Source of the DNA: Neodontobutis hainanensis
Lineage: Eukaryota > Chordata > Actinopteri > Gobiiformes > Odontobutidae
Length of the DNA stretch: 64,000 nt
Direction: 5' to 3'
Assembly (NCBI GenBank): GCA_024349245.1
Contig: JALDNG010000857.1
Location: 16,583-80,582 of the forward strand
Made by a program: the position numbers and the translations under genes. This document shows, piece after piece, positions 20,201 to 32,805 of this stretch. Each line of letters begins with the position of its first letter. Positions within the stretch are counted from its first letter, which is position 1. Below the pieces are notes generated by a model. The model did not search any database. It was not told the DNA's origin and saw nothing but the letters and a program-made list of their open reading frames with translations.

Positions 20201-21219
20201 GCATTGTGATATCTCTAAAACTAAAACAAAGCTAACGCTAATTCAATAAGAAATAGTGTTTGATGTGGCTAAATTCAGATAATATGCTCTAAGGAGACGG
20301 ACGTTGGAGAGAGAGAGAAAAGGAGAGGTATGCCCTGCTGTTTTCTGCCCAGCTGTTCTGTGCACCCTGCCTTGACCTTCTGTGACGTGTTTCTAACTTT
20401 GCCATAACTTTTGCCATTACCAACACCATTACCATTGCCTTCGCTGTACTGACTACACCTGGATTCGTGAGTACTAACAATTCATATGCATGTGCTTTTT
20501 GTTTATGCTCAGTTTCTGAGTGAAGCCTCACCGTACACAAAGTGTCATTGAACATGCTTGCAACGGGGTTGAACATTTTTTCAGAGGGAATGAATAATTG
20601 TTTAAGTTCAATATAACCACAGAAAGGTTTTTCTTTTGGGAAAGTGAAGTTTGTTTTTGTTTTTTTTCTTCCAGCTCGTTTCATGTATATGTGATTTGTT
20701 TTATTTAATTCTGAGATACAATTATCTTTTATTTAGTGTTGTAAATAAATATTTGGGAATAGTTTTGCAAACCAAAAAAATAGTTTTGGTGGTCTTTTAA
20801 AGAATAGCAAAGAGTATTTTGAATATATAACATTTATTAAGTAACATAACAAAAACAAGTTGTATTTCTCTACAATGAGCCCAGGCCCAGTCTCATTGTA
20901 TTACCACTCCAGCTTTATTTTCTAACTACATGGCACCTGGGTTACATGTAGATGTTCAGTAGAACAGACTGTAGATGTGCAGTAGTACAGACTGTAAAGA
21001 TGCAGTAGAACAGGCTGTAAAGATGCAGTAGAACAGACTGTCGACAGATATTAAAACAGACTTGCCTGTATTGGCTGTAAATGGTATTTTCCGTTCATTA
21101 TTTCAGTGATAGAAATCTTGCCAAGTTAAGTCTGTCAGGACTGTGGTTTAAAGGCCAATTGCATTTGAGGCTTGATTGCTTGAACCCGATAAATTGCATG
21201 TTTGCAGCTTGATTTAATT
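17211..21219 (+). repeat. Array unit U2
   Basis: Collapsed junction at its start (ATT repeat straight into CTCCGGTAAAACGC). LINE-type tail present (TTG about 19163-19184). One complete palindrome pair plus a half arm at about 20089-20225. Its 3' end is altered (AAATTGCATGTTTGCAGCTT). Confidence 0.9.
19828..20770 (+). ncRNA. Predicted three-exon non-coding RNA gene, U2
   Basis: Same structure as U1: CCAAT 19775-19779, GC box 19801-19808, exon 1 donor at 19989, intron 1 364 nt, exon 2 20353-20466 (114 nt), intron 2 208 nt, exon 3 from 20675, AATAAA 20744-20749. All signals are intact. Confidence 0.48.
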
Positions 21220-24200
21220 AGGGGTTCAAGTGCTAATGGTACTCTGAAACCCTAAATTGTAATTGTTGATTTTTATTATTATTCTCGGTAAAACGCATCG
21301 TGCAGGTCAAACCGTAAATGCTGGAGCGTTGAAAATTTGTCAGATGGTAGTACTCACCTGTGAAAATAGGTGGCGCTATAGCAAGCAAAAGCGCGAATGG
21401 GCTCATAACTCGTAAACCGGTTATTCGACATTTATGTGTCATATATCATTGGAAAGCTGAGTCCTTGGCAAAAAAACGTATATCTCCGATTTCATTTCCG
21501 CCTATAAAAATTTTCCGCCATTTTGAATTTTGTTGAAAATCTACTTTTGCGAACTAGTCCTAGGTTTTTGACCAATCGGAACCAAACCAGTGTCAACATG
21601 TTCTATGGTGTCTCATTATCGATAATTATCGAAAAAGTCGAAATTTCGATTCTGGTTCGCTAAGGGGCTTCAAAATAAAAGTTCAAAAAATGCATGTTTT
21701 ACGAAAAGGCTATAACTCAAGAAGTAAATGAGCAAATTTTACCAAACTCGGTACACGTGTCTAAGGCGTGACTTTGTGGATAGGAGGGTAACAAAATCGC
21801 GACGATTGGCCACATGGTGGCGCTATAACATGAAAAAACATAAAAGGGCTATAACACGCGACCGCTAGTCCGATTGACTTGAAAATCGGTATGCAGTGTC
21901 TTGGCCCAAGGTGCTAGGTATGTCTAAAAGGACATTGGCCTATCTCAAAAAACATGGCCGCCATCGACCAATGAAGTTTGAGCACTTATTAGACGAGGTT
22001 ATCGGAGGCCGATCGAAACGAAACTCGATAAGGCTGTTCGACTCGAGGTTCTAAAGGTCTGTAAGAATTTTGAAAGAAATCGGCCACTAGTCGGCGCTAA
22101 CGAGTTTTATGGCTCTGTAATCACGTGGTGTTTGACATATCTACGCAAACTGCATATCTTTGGATAGATCTCTTCATGCTGAACAACTTTGCCAATATAA
22201 CCACTGTTGTCAATCAAAGCGTTCATTAAATATTTGCAATTATGTTAAAAACCTACTTTTGCGAACTAGTCCTAGGTTTTTGATCGGAACCAAACCAGTT
22301 TCAAAATGTTCTCTGTTGTCTCATTATCGATAATTATCGAAAAAAAGTTGAAATTTCGAAAATTTTTAGAGTAAAGGGCTTCAAAATAAAAGTTCAGAAA
22401 ACGCATTATTTACTTAAAAGGTTATAACTCAAGAAGGAAATGAGATAAATTTACAAACTTGGCTACACGTATGTAAGGCGTGACTTTGTGGTCAGGATAA
22501 AAATTTCGCGATGATTGGCCACTTGGTGGCGCTATAACATGAAAAACATGAATATACACAAAAGGGCTATAACCGCGCGACCGCTAGTCCGATTGACTTG
22601 AAAATAGGTATGCAGTGTCTTGGCCCAGGTTCTAGGTATGTCTAAAAGGACATTGGCGTATCTCAAAAAACATGGCCGCAATTCGACTAATGAACGCTAA
22701 TGTGCTCAAAAGCCTATTAAGGCTCAAAACTTCACTAAAGTAGGTGGGCACATGCAGCGTGTGTCTCTAAAGATGTGTGCAAACTTTTATGGACATTGGA
22801 CTATAGGTGGCACTATAACATGAACAAACATGAAAAGGGCTATAACCACTGGTTGTACATCTCTCTAGATATGTGTGTTTGTAGTGAATATCTATTAAGA
22901 AATGCTCAGACTTTATTCAGATAAGCACATTTAACATATGACATTACATTTGGCATGTTTTGTTTATGAAAATTGTTCATGGTGATTTTAGAAAAACTGT
23001 TGTGTGACTTACAAGAGAGTGAAATTAATAATTAAATGTATAGGCTAGAATCATGGTAAATCAAACTGGAACATGGTAAATCACGGTAAATCATGCCAGG
23101 AGATGCTAAATCAATGTAAACTATGGTAAATCATGGTAAAATATGTCAAATTATGGTAACATTTGGTAAATAACAAACATTTGTAATATCATGGTAAATC
23201 AGGCTAGAACATAATTAATCAAGGTAAACTATAGTGAAATATTGTAAATCACACTAGAGTGCAGTAGAACAGACTCTATGTAGCCCTGTACAAAATTTCT
23301 ATAAGTTTCAGAGTATAAAAGATCATTAACAGTGAACACACACACACAAAAATATTAATAAAGAAAAGTTCATAGAGTTCATGATAGTTAAAATTGGGTA
23401 AAAGGTGTGTTGGTTAAAAGTATAAATATAGTATATAGAGTTTAATAAATAAGGCTATTTACAGTTAAGTAAAAAAAAAAAATAGAGAAGCAGCTGTGTT
23501 TATTTGTGTAACCTAACCTGTCAAATGTCAGTCATTTAATTCCTGTTTTGCTGTTGGTTGTGTTAGTACTGGAGCCAATCAGAGTAACATCACTGTGTAA
23601 GGGGCGGGACTAGTGGGACAGGTTTGTGTGAGGAGTAGTGAGCACATGAGAGAAGGACAGACACATGTTATGATGAGAGAGCTAATGAAGGAGGTATCTT
23701 AGTGTGGGAAGCATTAATGTTTTGTTTATGAAGGTCGACTACTCGTGGTCCTTACAACAAAGAAAACGTTGGTGTGACTTACAAGAGGTGAATATGATTG
23801 TATATGAAAATGCTAGGTAGCATTCTATGCCATCTTTTATTCATGTTGTAGTTTTAGCATTGTGATATCTCTAAAACTACAACATATGAGCATGGCATAG
23901 AATGCTCATATGCTCATATGTTGTAGTTTTAGCATTGTGATATCTCTAAAACTAAAACAAAGCTAACGCTAATTCAATAAGAAATAGTGTTTGATGTGGC
24001 TAAATTCAGATAATATGCTCTAAGGAGACGGACGTTGGAGAGAGAGAGAAAAGGAGAGGTATGCCCTGCTGTTTTCTGCCCAGCTGTTCTGTGCACCCTG
24101 CCTTGACCTTCTGTGACGTGTTTCTAACTTTGCCATAACTTTTGCCATTACCAACACCATTACCATTGCCTTCGCTGTACTGACTACACCTGGATTCGTG

Positions 24201-24969
24201 AGTACTAACAATTCATATGCACGTGCTTTTTGTTTATGCTCAGTTTCTGAGTGAAGCCTCACCGTACACAAAGTGTCATTAAACATGCTTGCAACGGGGT
24301 TGAATATTTTTTCAGAGGGAATGAATAATTGTTTAAGTTCAATATAACCACAGAAAGGTTTTTCTTTTGGGAAAGTGAAGTTTGTTTTTGTTTTTTTTTC
24401 TTCCAGCTCGTTTCATGTATATGTGATTTGTTTTATTTAATTCTGAGATACAATTATCTTTTATTTAGTGTTGTAAATAAATATTTGGGAATAGTTTTGC
24501 AAACCAAAAAAAAAATAGTTTTGGTGGTCTTTTAAAGAATAGCAAAGAGTATTTTGAATATATAACATTTATTAAGTAACATAACAAAAACAAGTTGTAT
24601 TTCTCTACAACGAGCCCAGGCCCAGTCTCATTGTATTACCACTCCAGCTTTATTTTCTAACTACATGGCACCTGGGTTACATGTAGATGTTCAGTAGAAC
24701 AGACTGTAGATGTGCAGTAGTACAGACTGTAAAGATGCAGTAGAACAGACTGTAAAGATGCAGTAGAACAGACTGTCGACAGATATTAAAACAGACTTGC
24801 CTGTATTGGCTGTAAATGGTATTTTCCGTTCATTATTTCAGTGATAGAAATCTTGCTAAGTTAAAAAATAATGTCTTTCAATGCGTCTGTGGTTTAAAGG
24901 CCTTCAAGTTTAGCATTTGAGGCTTGATTGCTTGAACCCCGATAAATGCTGCTTGCAGCTTTAATTATT
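21220..24969 (+). repeat. Array unit U3
   Basis: Shortest unit. It starts with a full but altered head (GGGGTTCAAGTGCTAATGG). The LINE-type tail is gone; a filler resembling part of exon 1 stands at about 22954-23030. One shortened palindrome pair lies at about 23822-23915. Confidence 0.9.
23628..24502 (+). ncRNA. Predicted three-exon non-coding RNA gene, U3
   Basis: CCAAT 23575-23579, GC box 23601-23608, exon 1 donor at 23788, intron 1 296 nt, exon 2 24084-24197 (114 nt), intron 2 209 nt, exon 3 from 24407, AATAAA 24476-24481. Signals intact; exon 1 lacks one A in the AAAAACG run. Confidence 0.48.
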
Positions 24970-27900
24970 ATTATTATTATTATTATTATTCTCCGGTAAA
25001 ACGCATCGTGCAGGTCAAACCGTAAATGCTGGAGCGTTGAAACTTTGTCAGATGGTAGTACTCACCTGCCGCTGAATGTGAAAAGGTATGACACTAATTG
25101 GCCAATAGGTGGCGCTATAGCAAGCAAAAGCGCGAAAGGGCTCATAACTCGTAAACCGGTTATTCGACATTTATGTGTCATATATCATTGGAAAGCTGAG
25201 TCCTTGGCAAAAAAACGTATATCTCCGATTTCATTTCCGCCTATAAAAATTTTCCGCCATTTTGAATTTTGTTGAAAATCTACTTTTGCGAACTAGTCCT
25301 AGGTTTTTCGACCAATCGGAACCAAACCAGTCTCAACATGTTCTATGGTGTCTGATTATCGATAATTATCGAAAAAGTTGAAATTTCGATTCTGGTTTGC
25401 TAAGGGGCTTCAAAATAAAAGTTCAAAAACGCATGTTTTACGAAAAAAGGCTATAACTCAAGAAGTAAATGAGCAAATTTTACCAAACTTGGTACACGTG
25501 TCTAAGGCGTGACTTTGTGGATAGGATAACAAAATCGCAACGATTGGCCACATGGTGGCGCTATAACATGAAAAAACATAAATTGGGCTATAACCGCGCG
25601 ACCGCTAGTCCGATTGACTTGAAAATCGGTATGCAGTGTCTTGGCCCAAGGTGCTAGGTATGTCTAAAAGGACATTGGCCTATCTCAAAAACATGGCCGC
25701 CATCGACCAATGAAGTTTGAGCACTTATTAGACAAGGTTATCGGAGGTCGATCAAACGAAACTCGATGGGGCTGTTCGACTCGAGGTTCTAAAGGTCTGT
25801 AAGAATTTTGAAAGAAATCGGCCACTAGTCGGCGCTAACGAGTTTTATGGCTCTGTAATCACGTGGTGTTTGACATATCTACGCAAACTGCATATCTTTG
25901 GATAGATCTCTTCATGCTGAACAACTTTGCCAATATAACCACTGTTGTCAATCAAAGCGTTCATTAAATATTCGCAATTATGTTAAAAACCTACTTTTGC
26001 GAACTAGTCCTAGGTTTTCGACTGATCGGAACCAAACCAGTTTCAAAATGTTCTCTGTTGTCTCATTATCGATAATTATCGAAAAAGTTGAAATTTCGAA
26101 AATTTTTAGAGTAAAGGGCTTCAAAATAAAAGTTCAGAAAACGCATTATTTATTTAAAAGGTTATAACTCAAGAAGGAAATGAGATAAATTTTACCAAAC
26201 TTGGTACACGTGTGTATATGGACACTTTGTGGTCAGGATAAAAATTTCGCGATGATTGGCCACTCGGTGGCGCTATAACATGAATAAACATGAATAAACA
26301 CAAAGGGCTATAACCGCGCGACCGCTAGTCCGATTGACTTGAAAATAGGTATGCAGTGTCTTGGCCCAGGTACTAGGTATGTCTAAAAGGACATTGGCGT
26401 ATCTCAAAAACATGGCCGCAATCGACTAATGAACGCTAATGTGCTCAAAAGCCTATTAAGGCTCAAAACTTCACTAAAGTAGGTGGGCACATGCAGCGTG
26501 TGTCTCTAAAGATGGGTGCAAACTTTTATGGAGATTGGACTAAAGGTGGCACTAAAAAATGAACAAACATGAAAAGGGCTATAACCACTGGTTGTACATC
26601 TCTCTAGATATGTGTGTTTGTAGTGAATATCTATTAAAGAAATGCTCAGCCTTTATTCAGATAAGCACATTTAACATATGACATTACATTTGGCAGTAGT
26701 TTTTAGCTTTAAAATTCACATTTAATATCACATTTTGTCAATGTTTATCAATGCCATAGACTTGTGCTGGCTGTAATACTACTGTTGTCCTGTAGATGGG
26801 GTCTTTTCCTTGGCTTTTATCACTTGATTTTGACATTTTGTGTATTATTATTTTAATTTATTTTAATCTTCTTCTTTCTGTACAGCACTTTGGTCTACTT
26901 CAGTAGTGTTAAAGTGCTTTATAAATAAAGATTGTTGTTGTTGTTGTTGTTGTTTGATGCAGGATTAGAAATGTACTCTCTTGTGTTTCCACAGGTTAAA
27001 ATTAAATGTATAGGCTAGAATCATGGTAAATCAAACTGGAACATGGTAAATCACGGTAAATCATGCCAGGAGATGCTAAATCAATGTAAACTATGGTAAA
27101 TCATGGTAAAATATGTCAAATTATGGTAACATTTGGTAAATAACAAACATTTGTAATATCATGGTAAATCAGGCTAGAACATAATTAATCAAGGTAAACT
27201 ATAGTGAAATATTGTAAATCACACTAGAGTGCAGTAGAACAGACTCTATGTAGCCCTGTACAAAATTTCTATAAGTTTCAGAGTATAAAAGATCATTAAC
27301 AGTGAACACACACACACAAAAAATATATATAAAGAAAAGTTCATAGAGTTCATGATAGTTAAAATTGGGTAAAAGGTGTGTTGGTTAAAAGTATAAATAT
27401 AGTATATAGAGTTTAATAAATAAGGCTATTTACAGTTAAAAAAATAAAATAAAGAAGAAGAGCTGTGTTTATTTGTGTAACCTAACCTGTCAAATGTCAG
27501 TCATTTAATTCCTGTTTTGCTGTTGGTTGTGTTAGTACTGGAGCCAATCAGAGTAACATCACTGTGTAAGGGGCGGGACTAGTGGGACAGGTTTGTGTGA
27601 GGAGTAGTGACATGCATGAGAGAAGGACAGACACATGTTATGATGAGAGAGCTAATGAAGGAGGTATCTTAGTGTGGGAAGCATTAATGTTTTGTTTATG
27701 AAGGTCGACTACTCGTGGTCCTTACAACAAAGAAAAACGTTGGTGTGACTTACAAGAGGTGAATATGATTGTATATGCCTGTAATTTTGTATTATATCGA
27801 ACTGGTATAGTTAGGACACTGAATGTATGTCTCATATGCTGTAGTTTTAGCATTGTGATATCTCTAAAACTAAAACAAAGCTAACGCTAATTCAATAAGA

Positions 27901-28860
27901 AATAGTGTTTGATGTGGCTAAATTCAGATAATATGCTCTAAGGAGACGGACGTTGGAGAGAGAGAGAAAAGGAGAGGTATGCCCTGCTGTTTTCTGCCCA
28001 GGTGTTCTGTGCACCCTGCCTTGACCTTCTGTGACGTGTTTCTAACTTTGCCATAACTTTTGCCATTACCAACACCATTACCATTGCCTTCGCTGTACTG
28101 ACTACACCTGGATTCGTGAGTACTAACAATTCATATGCACGTGCTTTTTGTTTATGCTCAGTTTCTGAGTGAAGCCTCACCGTACACAAAGTGTCATTGA
28201 ACATGCTTGCAACGGGTTGAACATTTTCAGAGGGAATGAATAATTGTTTAAGTTCAATATAACCACAGAAAGGTTTTTCTTTTGGGAAAGTGAAGTTTGT
28301 TTTTGTTTTTTTTTTCTTCCAGCTCGTTTCATGTATATGTGATTTGTTTTATTTAATTCTGAGATACAATTATCTTTTATTTAGTGTTGTAAATAAATAT
28401 TTGGGAATAGTTTTGCAAACCAAAAAAAAAAATAGTTTTGGTGGTCTTTTAAAGAATAGCAAAGAGTATTTTGAATATATAACATTTATTAAGTAACATA
28501 ACAAAAACAAGTTGTATTTCTCTACAACGAGCCCAGGCCCAGTCTCACTGTATTACCACTCCAGCTTTATTTTCTAACTACATGGCACCTGGGTTACATG
28601 TAGATGTTCAGTAGAACAGACTGTAAAGATGCAGTAGAACAGACTGTAAAGATGCAGTAGAACAGACTGTCGACAGATATTAAAACAGACTTGCCTGTAT
28701 TGGCTGTAAATGGTATTTTCCGTTCATTATTTCAGTGATAGAAATCTTGCCAAGTTAAAAAATAATGTCTTTAATGCGTCTGTGGTTTAAAGGCCTTCAA
28801 GTTTAGCATTTGAGGCTTGATTGCTTGAACCCCGATAAATGCTGCTTGCAGCTTTAATTA
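24970..28860 (+). repeat. Array unit U4
   Basis: Collapsed junction with a long ATT run. LINE-type tail present. The palindrome is fully lost: only one short arm remains near 27835-27855. Carries the GACATGCATGAGAG variant in exon 1 (27610), shared with U5 and U12. Confidence 0.9.
27597..28418 (+). ncRNA. Predicted three-exon non-coding RNA gene, U4
   Basis: CCAAT 27544-27548, GC box 27570-27577, exon 1 donor at 27759, intron 1 only 243 nt, exon 2 28002-28115 (114 nt), intron 2 207 nt, exon 3 from 28323, AATAAA 28392-28397. The acceptor is CCCAG/GTG rather than CCCAG/CTG, a single C-to-G change in the first exonic base. Confidence 0.47.
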
Positions 28861-31800
28861 TTATTATTATTATTATTCTCCGGTAAAACGCATCGTGCAG
28901 GTCAAACCGTAAATGCTGGAGCGTTGAAACTTTGTCAGATGGTAGTACTCACCTGCCGCTGAATGTGAAAAGGTATGACACTAATTGGCCAATAGGTGGC
29001 GCTATAGCAAGCAAAAAGCGCGAATGGGCTCATAACTCGTAAACCGGTTATTCGACATTTATGTGTCATATATCATTGGAAAGCTGAGTCCTTGGCAAAA
29101 AAAACGTATATCTCCGATTTCATTTCCGCCTATAAAAATTTTCCGCCATTTTGAATTTTGTTGAAAATCTACTTTTGCGAACTAGTCCTAGGTTTTTCGA
29201 CCAATCGGAACCAAACCAGTGTCAAAATGTTCTGTGGTGTCTCATTATCGATAATTATCGAAAAAAAGTCGAAATTTCGATTCTGGTTCGCTAAGGGGCT
29301 TCAAAATAAAAGTTCAAAAACGCATGTTTTACAAAAAGGCTATAACTCAAGAAGGAAATGAGCAAATTTTACCAAACTTGGTACACGTGTTAAGGCGTGA
29401 CTTTGTAGATAGGGTAACAAAATCGCGACGATTGGCCACATGGTGGCGCTATAACATGAAAAAACATATAAAGGGCTATAACGCGCGACCGCTAGTCCGA
29501 TTGACTTGAAAATCGGTATGCAGTGTCTTGGCCCAAGGTGCTAGGTATGTCTAAAAGGACATTGGCCTATCTCAAAAAACATGGCGCCATTGACCAATGA
29601 AGTTTGAGCACTTATTAGACAAGGTTATCGGAGGTCGATTGAAACGAAACTCGATGGGGCTGTTCGACTCGAGGTTCTAAAGGTCTGTAAGAATTTTGAA
29701 AGAAATCGGCCACTAGTCGGCGCTAACGAGTTTTATGGCTCTGTAATCACGTGGTGTTTGACATATCTACGCAAACTGCATATCTTTGGATAGATCTCTT
29801 CATGCTGAACAACTTTGCCAATATAACCACTGTTGTCAATCAAAGCGTTCATTAAATATTCGCAATTATGTTAAAAACCTACTTTTGCGAACTAGTCCTA
29901 GGTTTTTCGACTGATCGGAACCAAACCAGTTTCAAAATGTTCTCTGTTGTCTCATTATCGATAATTATCGAAAAAAAGTTGAAATTTCGAAAATTTTTAG
30001 AGTAAAGGGCTTCAAAATAAAAGTTCAGAAAACGCATTATTTACTTAAAAGGTTATAACTCAAGAAGGAAATGAGATAAATTTACAAAACTTGCTACACG
30101 TATGTAAGGTGTGTACACTTTGTGGTCAGGATAAAAATTTCGCGATGATTGGCCACTTGGTGGCGCTATAACATGAAAAACATGAATATACACGAAAGGG
30201 CTATAACCGCGCGACCGCTAGTCCGATTGACTTGAAAATAGGTATGCAGTGTCTTGGCCCGACGTACTAGGTATGTCTAAAAGGACATTGGCCTATCTCA
30301 AAAAACATGGCCGCAATTGACTAATGAACGCTAATGTGCTCAAAAGCCTATTAAGGCTCAAAACTTCACTAAAGTAGGTGGGCACATGCAGCGTGTGTCT
30401 CTAAAGATGTGTGCAAACTTTTATGGACATTGGACTATAGGTGGCGCTATAACATGAAGAAACATGAAAAGGGCTATAAACACTGGTTGTACATCTCTAG
30501 ATATGTGTGTTTGTAGTGAATATCTATTAAAGAAATGCTCAGCCTTTATTCAGATAAGCACATTTAACATATGACATTACATTTGGCAGTAGTTTTTAGC
30601 TTTAAAATTCACATTTAATATCACATTTTGTCAATGTTTATCAATGCCATAGACTTGTGCTGGCTGTAATACTACTGTTGTCCTGTAGATGGGGTCTTTT
30701 CCTTGGCTTTTATCACTTGATTTTGACATTTTGTGTATTATTATTTTAATTTATTTTAATCTTCTTCTTTCTGTACAGCACTTTGGTCTACTTCGGTAGT
30801 GTTAAAGTGCTTTATAAATAAAGTTTGTTGTTGTTGTTGTTGTTGTTGTTTGATGCAGGATTAGAAATGTACTCTCTTGTGTTTCCACAGGTTAAAATTA
30901 AATGTATAGGCTAGAATCATGGTAAATCAAACTGGAACATGGTAAATCACGGTAAATCATGCCAGGAGATGCTAAATCAATGTAAACTATGGTAAATCAT
31001 GGTAAAATATGTCAAATTATGGTAACATTTGGTAAATAACAAACATTTGTAATATCATGGTAAATCAGGCTAGAACATAATTAATCAAGGTAAACTATAG
31101 TGAAATATCGTAAATCACACTAGAGTGCAGTAGAACAGACTCTATGTAGCCCTGTACAAAATTTCTATAAGTTTCAGAGTATAAAAGATCATTAACAGTG
31201 AACACACACACACAAACAAAAAAATATATATAAAGAAAAGTTCATAGAGTTCATGATAGTTAAAATTGGGTAAAAGGTGTGTTGGTTAAAAGTATAAATA
31301 TAGTATATAGAGTTTAATAAATAAGGCTATTTACAGTTAAGTTAAAAGTCATATAAAAGTTTTACGTTTCATCTAAAAAAAATAAAATAGAGAAGAAGCT
31401 GTGTTTATTTGTGTAACCTAACCTGTCAAATGTCAGTCATTTAATTCCTGTTTTGCTGTTGGTTGTGTTAGTACTGGAGCCAATCAGAGTAACATCACTG
31501 TGTAAGAGGCGGGACTAGTGGGACAGGTTTGTGTGAGGAGTAGTGACATGCATGAGAGAAGGACAGACACATGTTATGATGAGAGAGAGCTAATGAAGGA
31601 GGTATCTTAGTGTGGGAAGCATTAATGTTTTGTTTATGAAGGTCGACTACTCGTGGTCCTTACAACAAAGAAAAACGTTGGTGTGACTTACAAGAGGTGA
31701 ATATGATTGTATATGCCTGTAATTTTGTATTATATCGAACTGGTATAGTTAGGACACTGAATGTATAACGTGGTTAGCGAAATGCTAGCTAGCGGTAGCA

Positions 31801-32805
31801 TTCTATGCCATGTGCTCATATGTTGTAGTTTTAGCATTGTGATATCTCTAAAACTAAAACAAAGCTAACGCTAATTCAATAAGTAATAGTGTTTGATGTG
31901 GCTAAATTCAGATAATATGCTCTAAGGAGACGGACGTTGGAGAGAGAGAAAAGGAGAGGTATGCCCTGCTGTTTTCTGCCCAGCTGTTCTGTGCACCCTG
32001 CCTTGACCTTCTGTGACGTGTTTCTAACTTTGCCATAACTTTTGCCATTACCAACACCATTACCATTGCCTTCGCTGTACTGACTACACCTGGATTCGTG
32101 AGTACTAACAATTCATATGCACGTGCTTTTTGTTTATGCTCAGTTTCTGAGTGAAGCCTCACCGTACACAAAGTGTCATTGAACATGCTTGCAACGGGGT
32201 TGAACATTTTTTCAGAGGAATGAATAATTGTTTAAGTTCAATATAACCACAGAAAGGTTTTCTTTTGGGAAAGTGAAGTTTGTTTTTGTTTTTTTTCTTC
32301 CAGCTCGTTTCATGTATATGTGATTTGTTTTATTTAATTCTGAGATACAATTATCTTTTATTTAGTGTTGTAAATAAATATTTGGGAATAGTTTTGCAAA
32401 CCAAAAAAAAATAGTTTTGGTGGTCTTTTAAAGAATAGCAAAGAGTATTTTGAATATATAACATTTATTAAGTAACATAACAAAAACAAGTTGTATTTCT
32501 CTACAACGAGCCCAGGCCCAGTCTCATTGTATTACCACTCCAGCTTTATTTTCTAACTACATGGCACCTGGGTTACATGTAGATGTTCAGTAGAACAGAC
32601 TGTAAAGATGCAGTAGAACAGACTGTAAAGATGCAGTAGAACAGACTGTCGACAGATATTAAAACAGACTTGCCTGTATTGGCTGTAAATGGTATTTTCC
32701 GTCATTATTTCAGTGATAGAAATCTTGCCAAGTTAAAAATAATGTCTTTCAATGCGTCTGTGGTTTAAAGGCCTTCAAGTTTAGCATTTGAGGCTTGATT
32801 TAATT
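28861..32805 (+). repeat. Array unit U5
   Basis: Collapsed junction at its start. Its 3' end has lost the TGCTTGAACCCC...GCAGC part (32796-32830). Carries the TAAAAGTCATATAAAAG insertion at about 31343-31374. A single palindrome arm remains at about 31798-31830. Confidence 0.9.
31533..32398 (+). ncRNA. Predicted three-exon non-coding RNA gene, U5
   Basis: CCAAT 31480-31484; the GC box is changed to GAGGCGGG (31506-31513). Exon 1 donor at 31697, intron 1 287 nt, exon 2 31984-32097 (114 nt), intron 2 206 nt, exon 3 from 32304, AATAAA 32373-32378. Promoter may be weakened. Confidence 0.44.
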
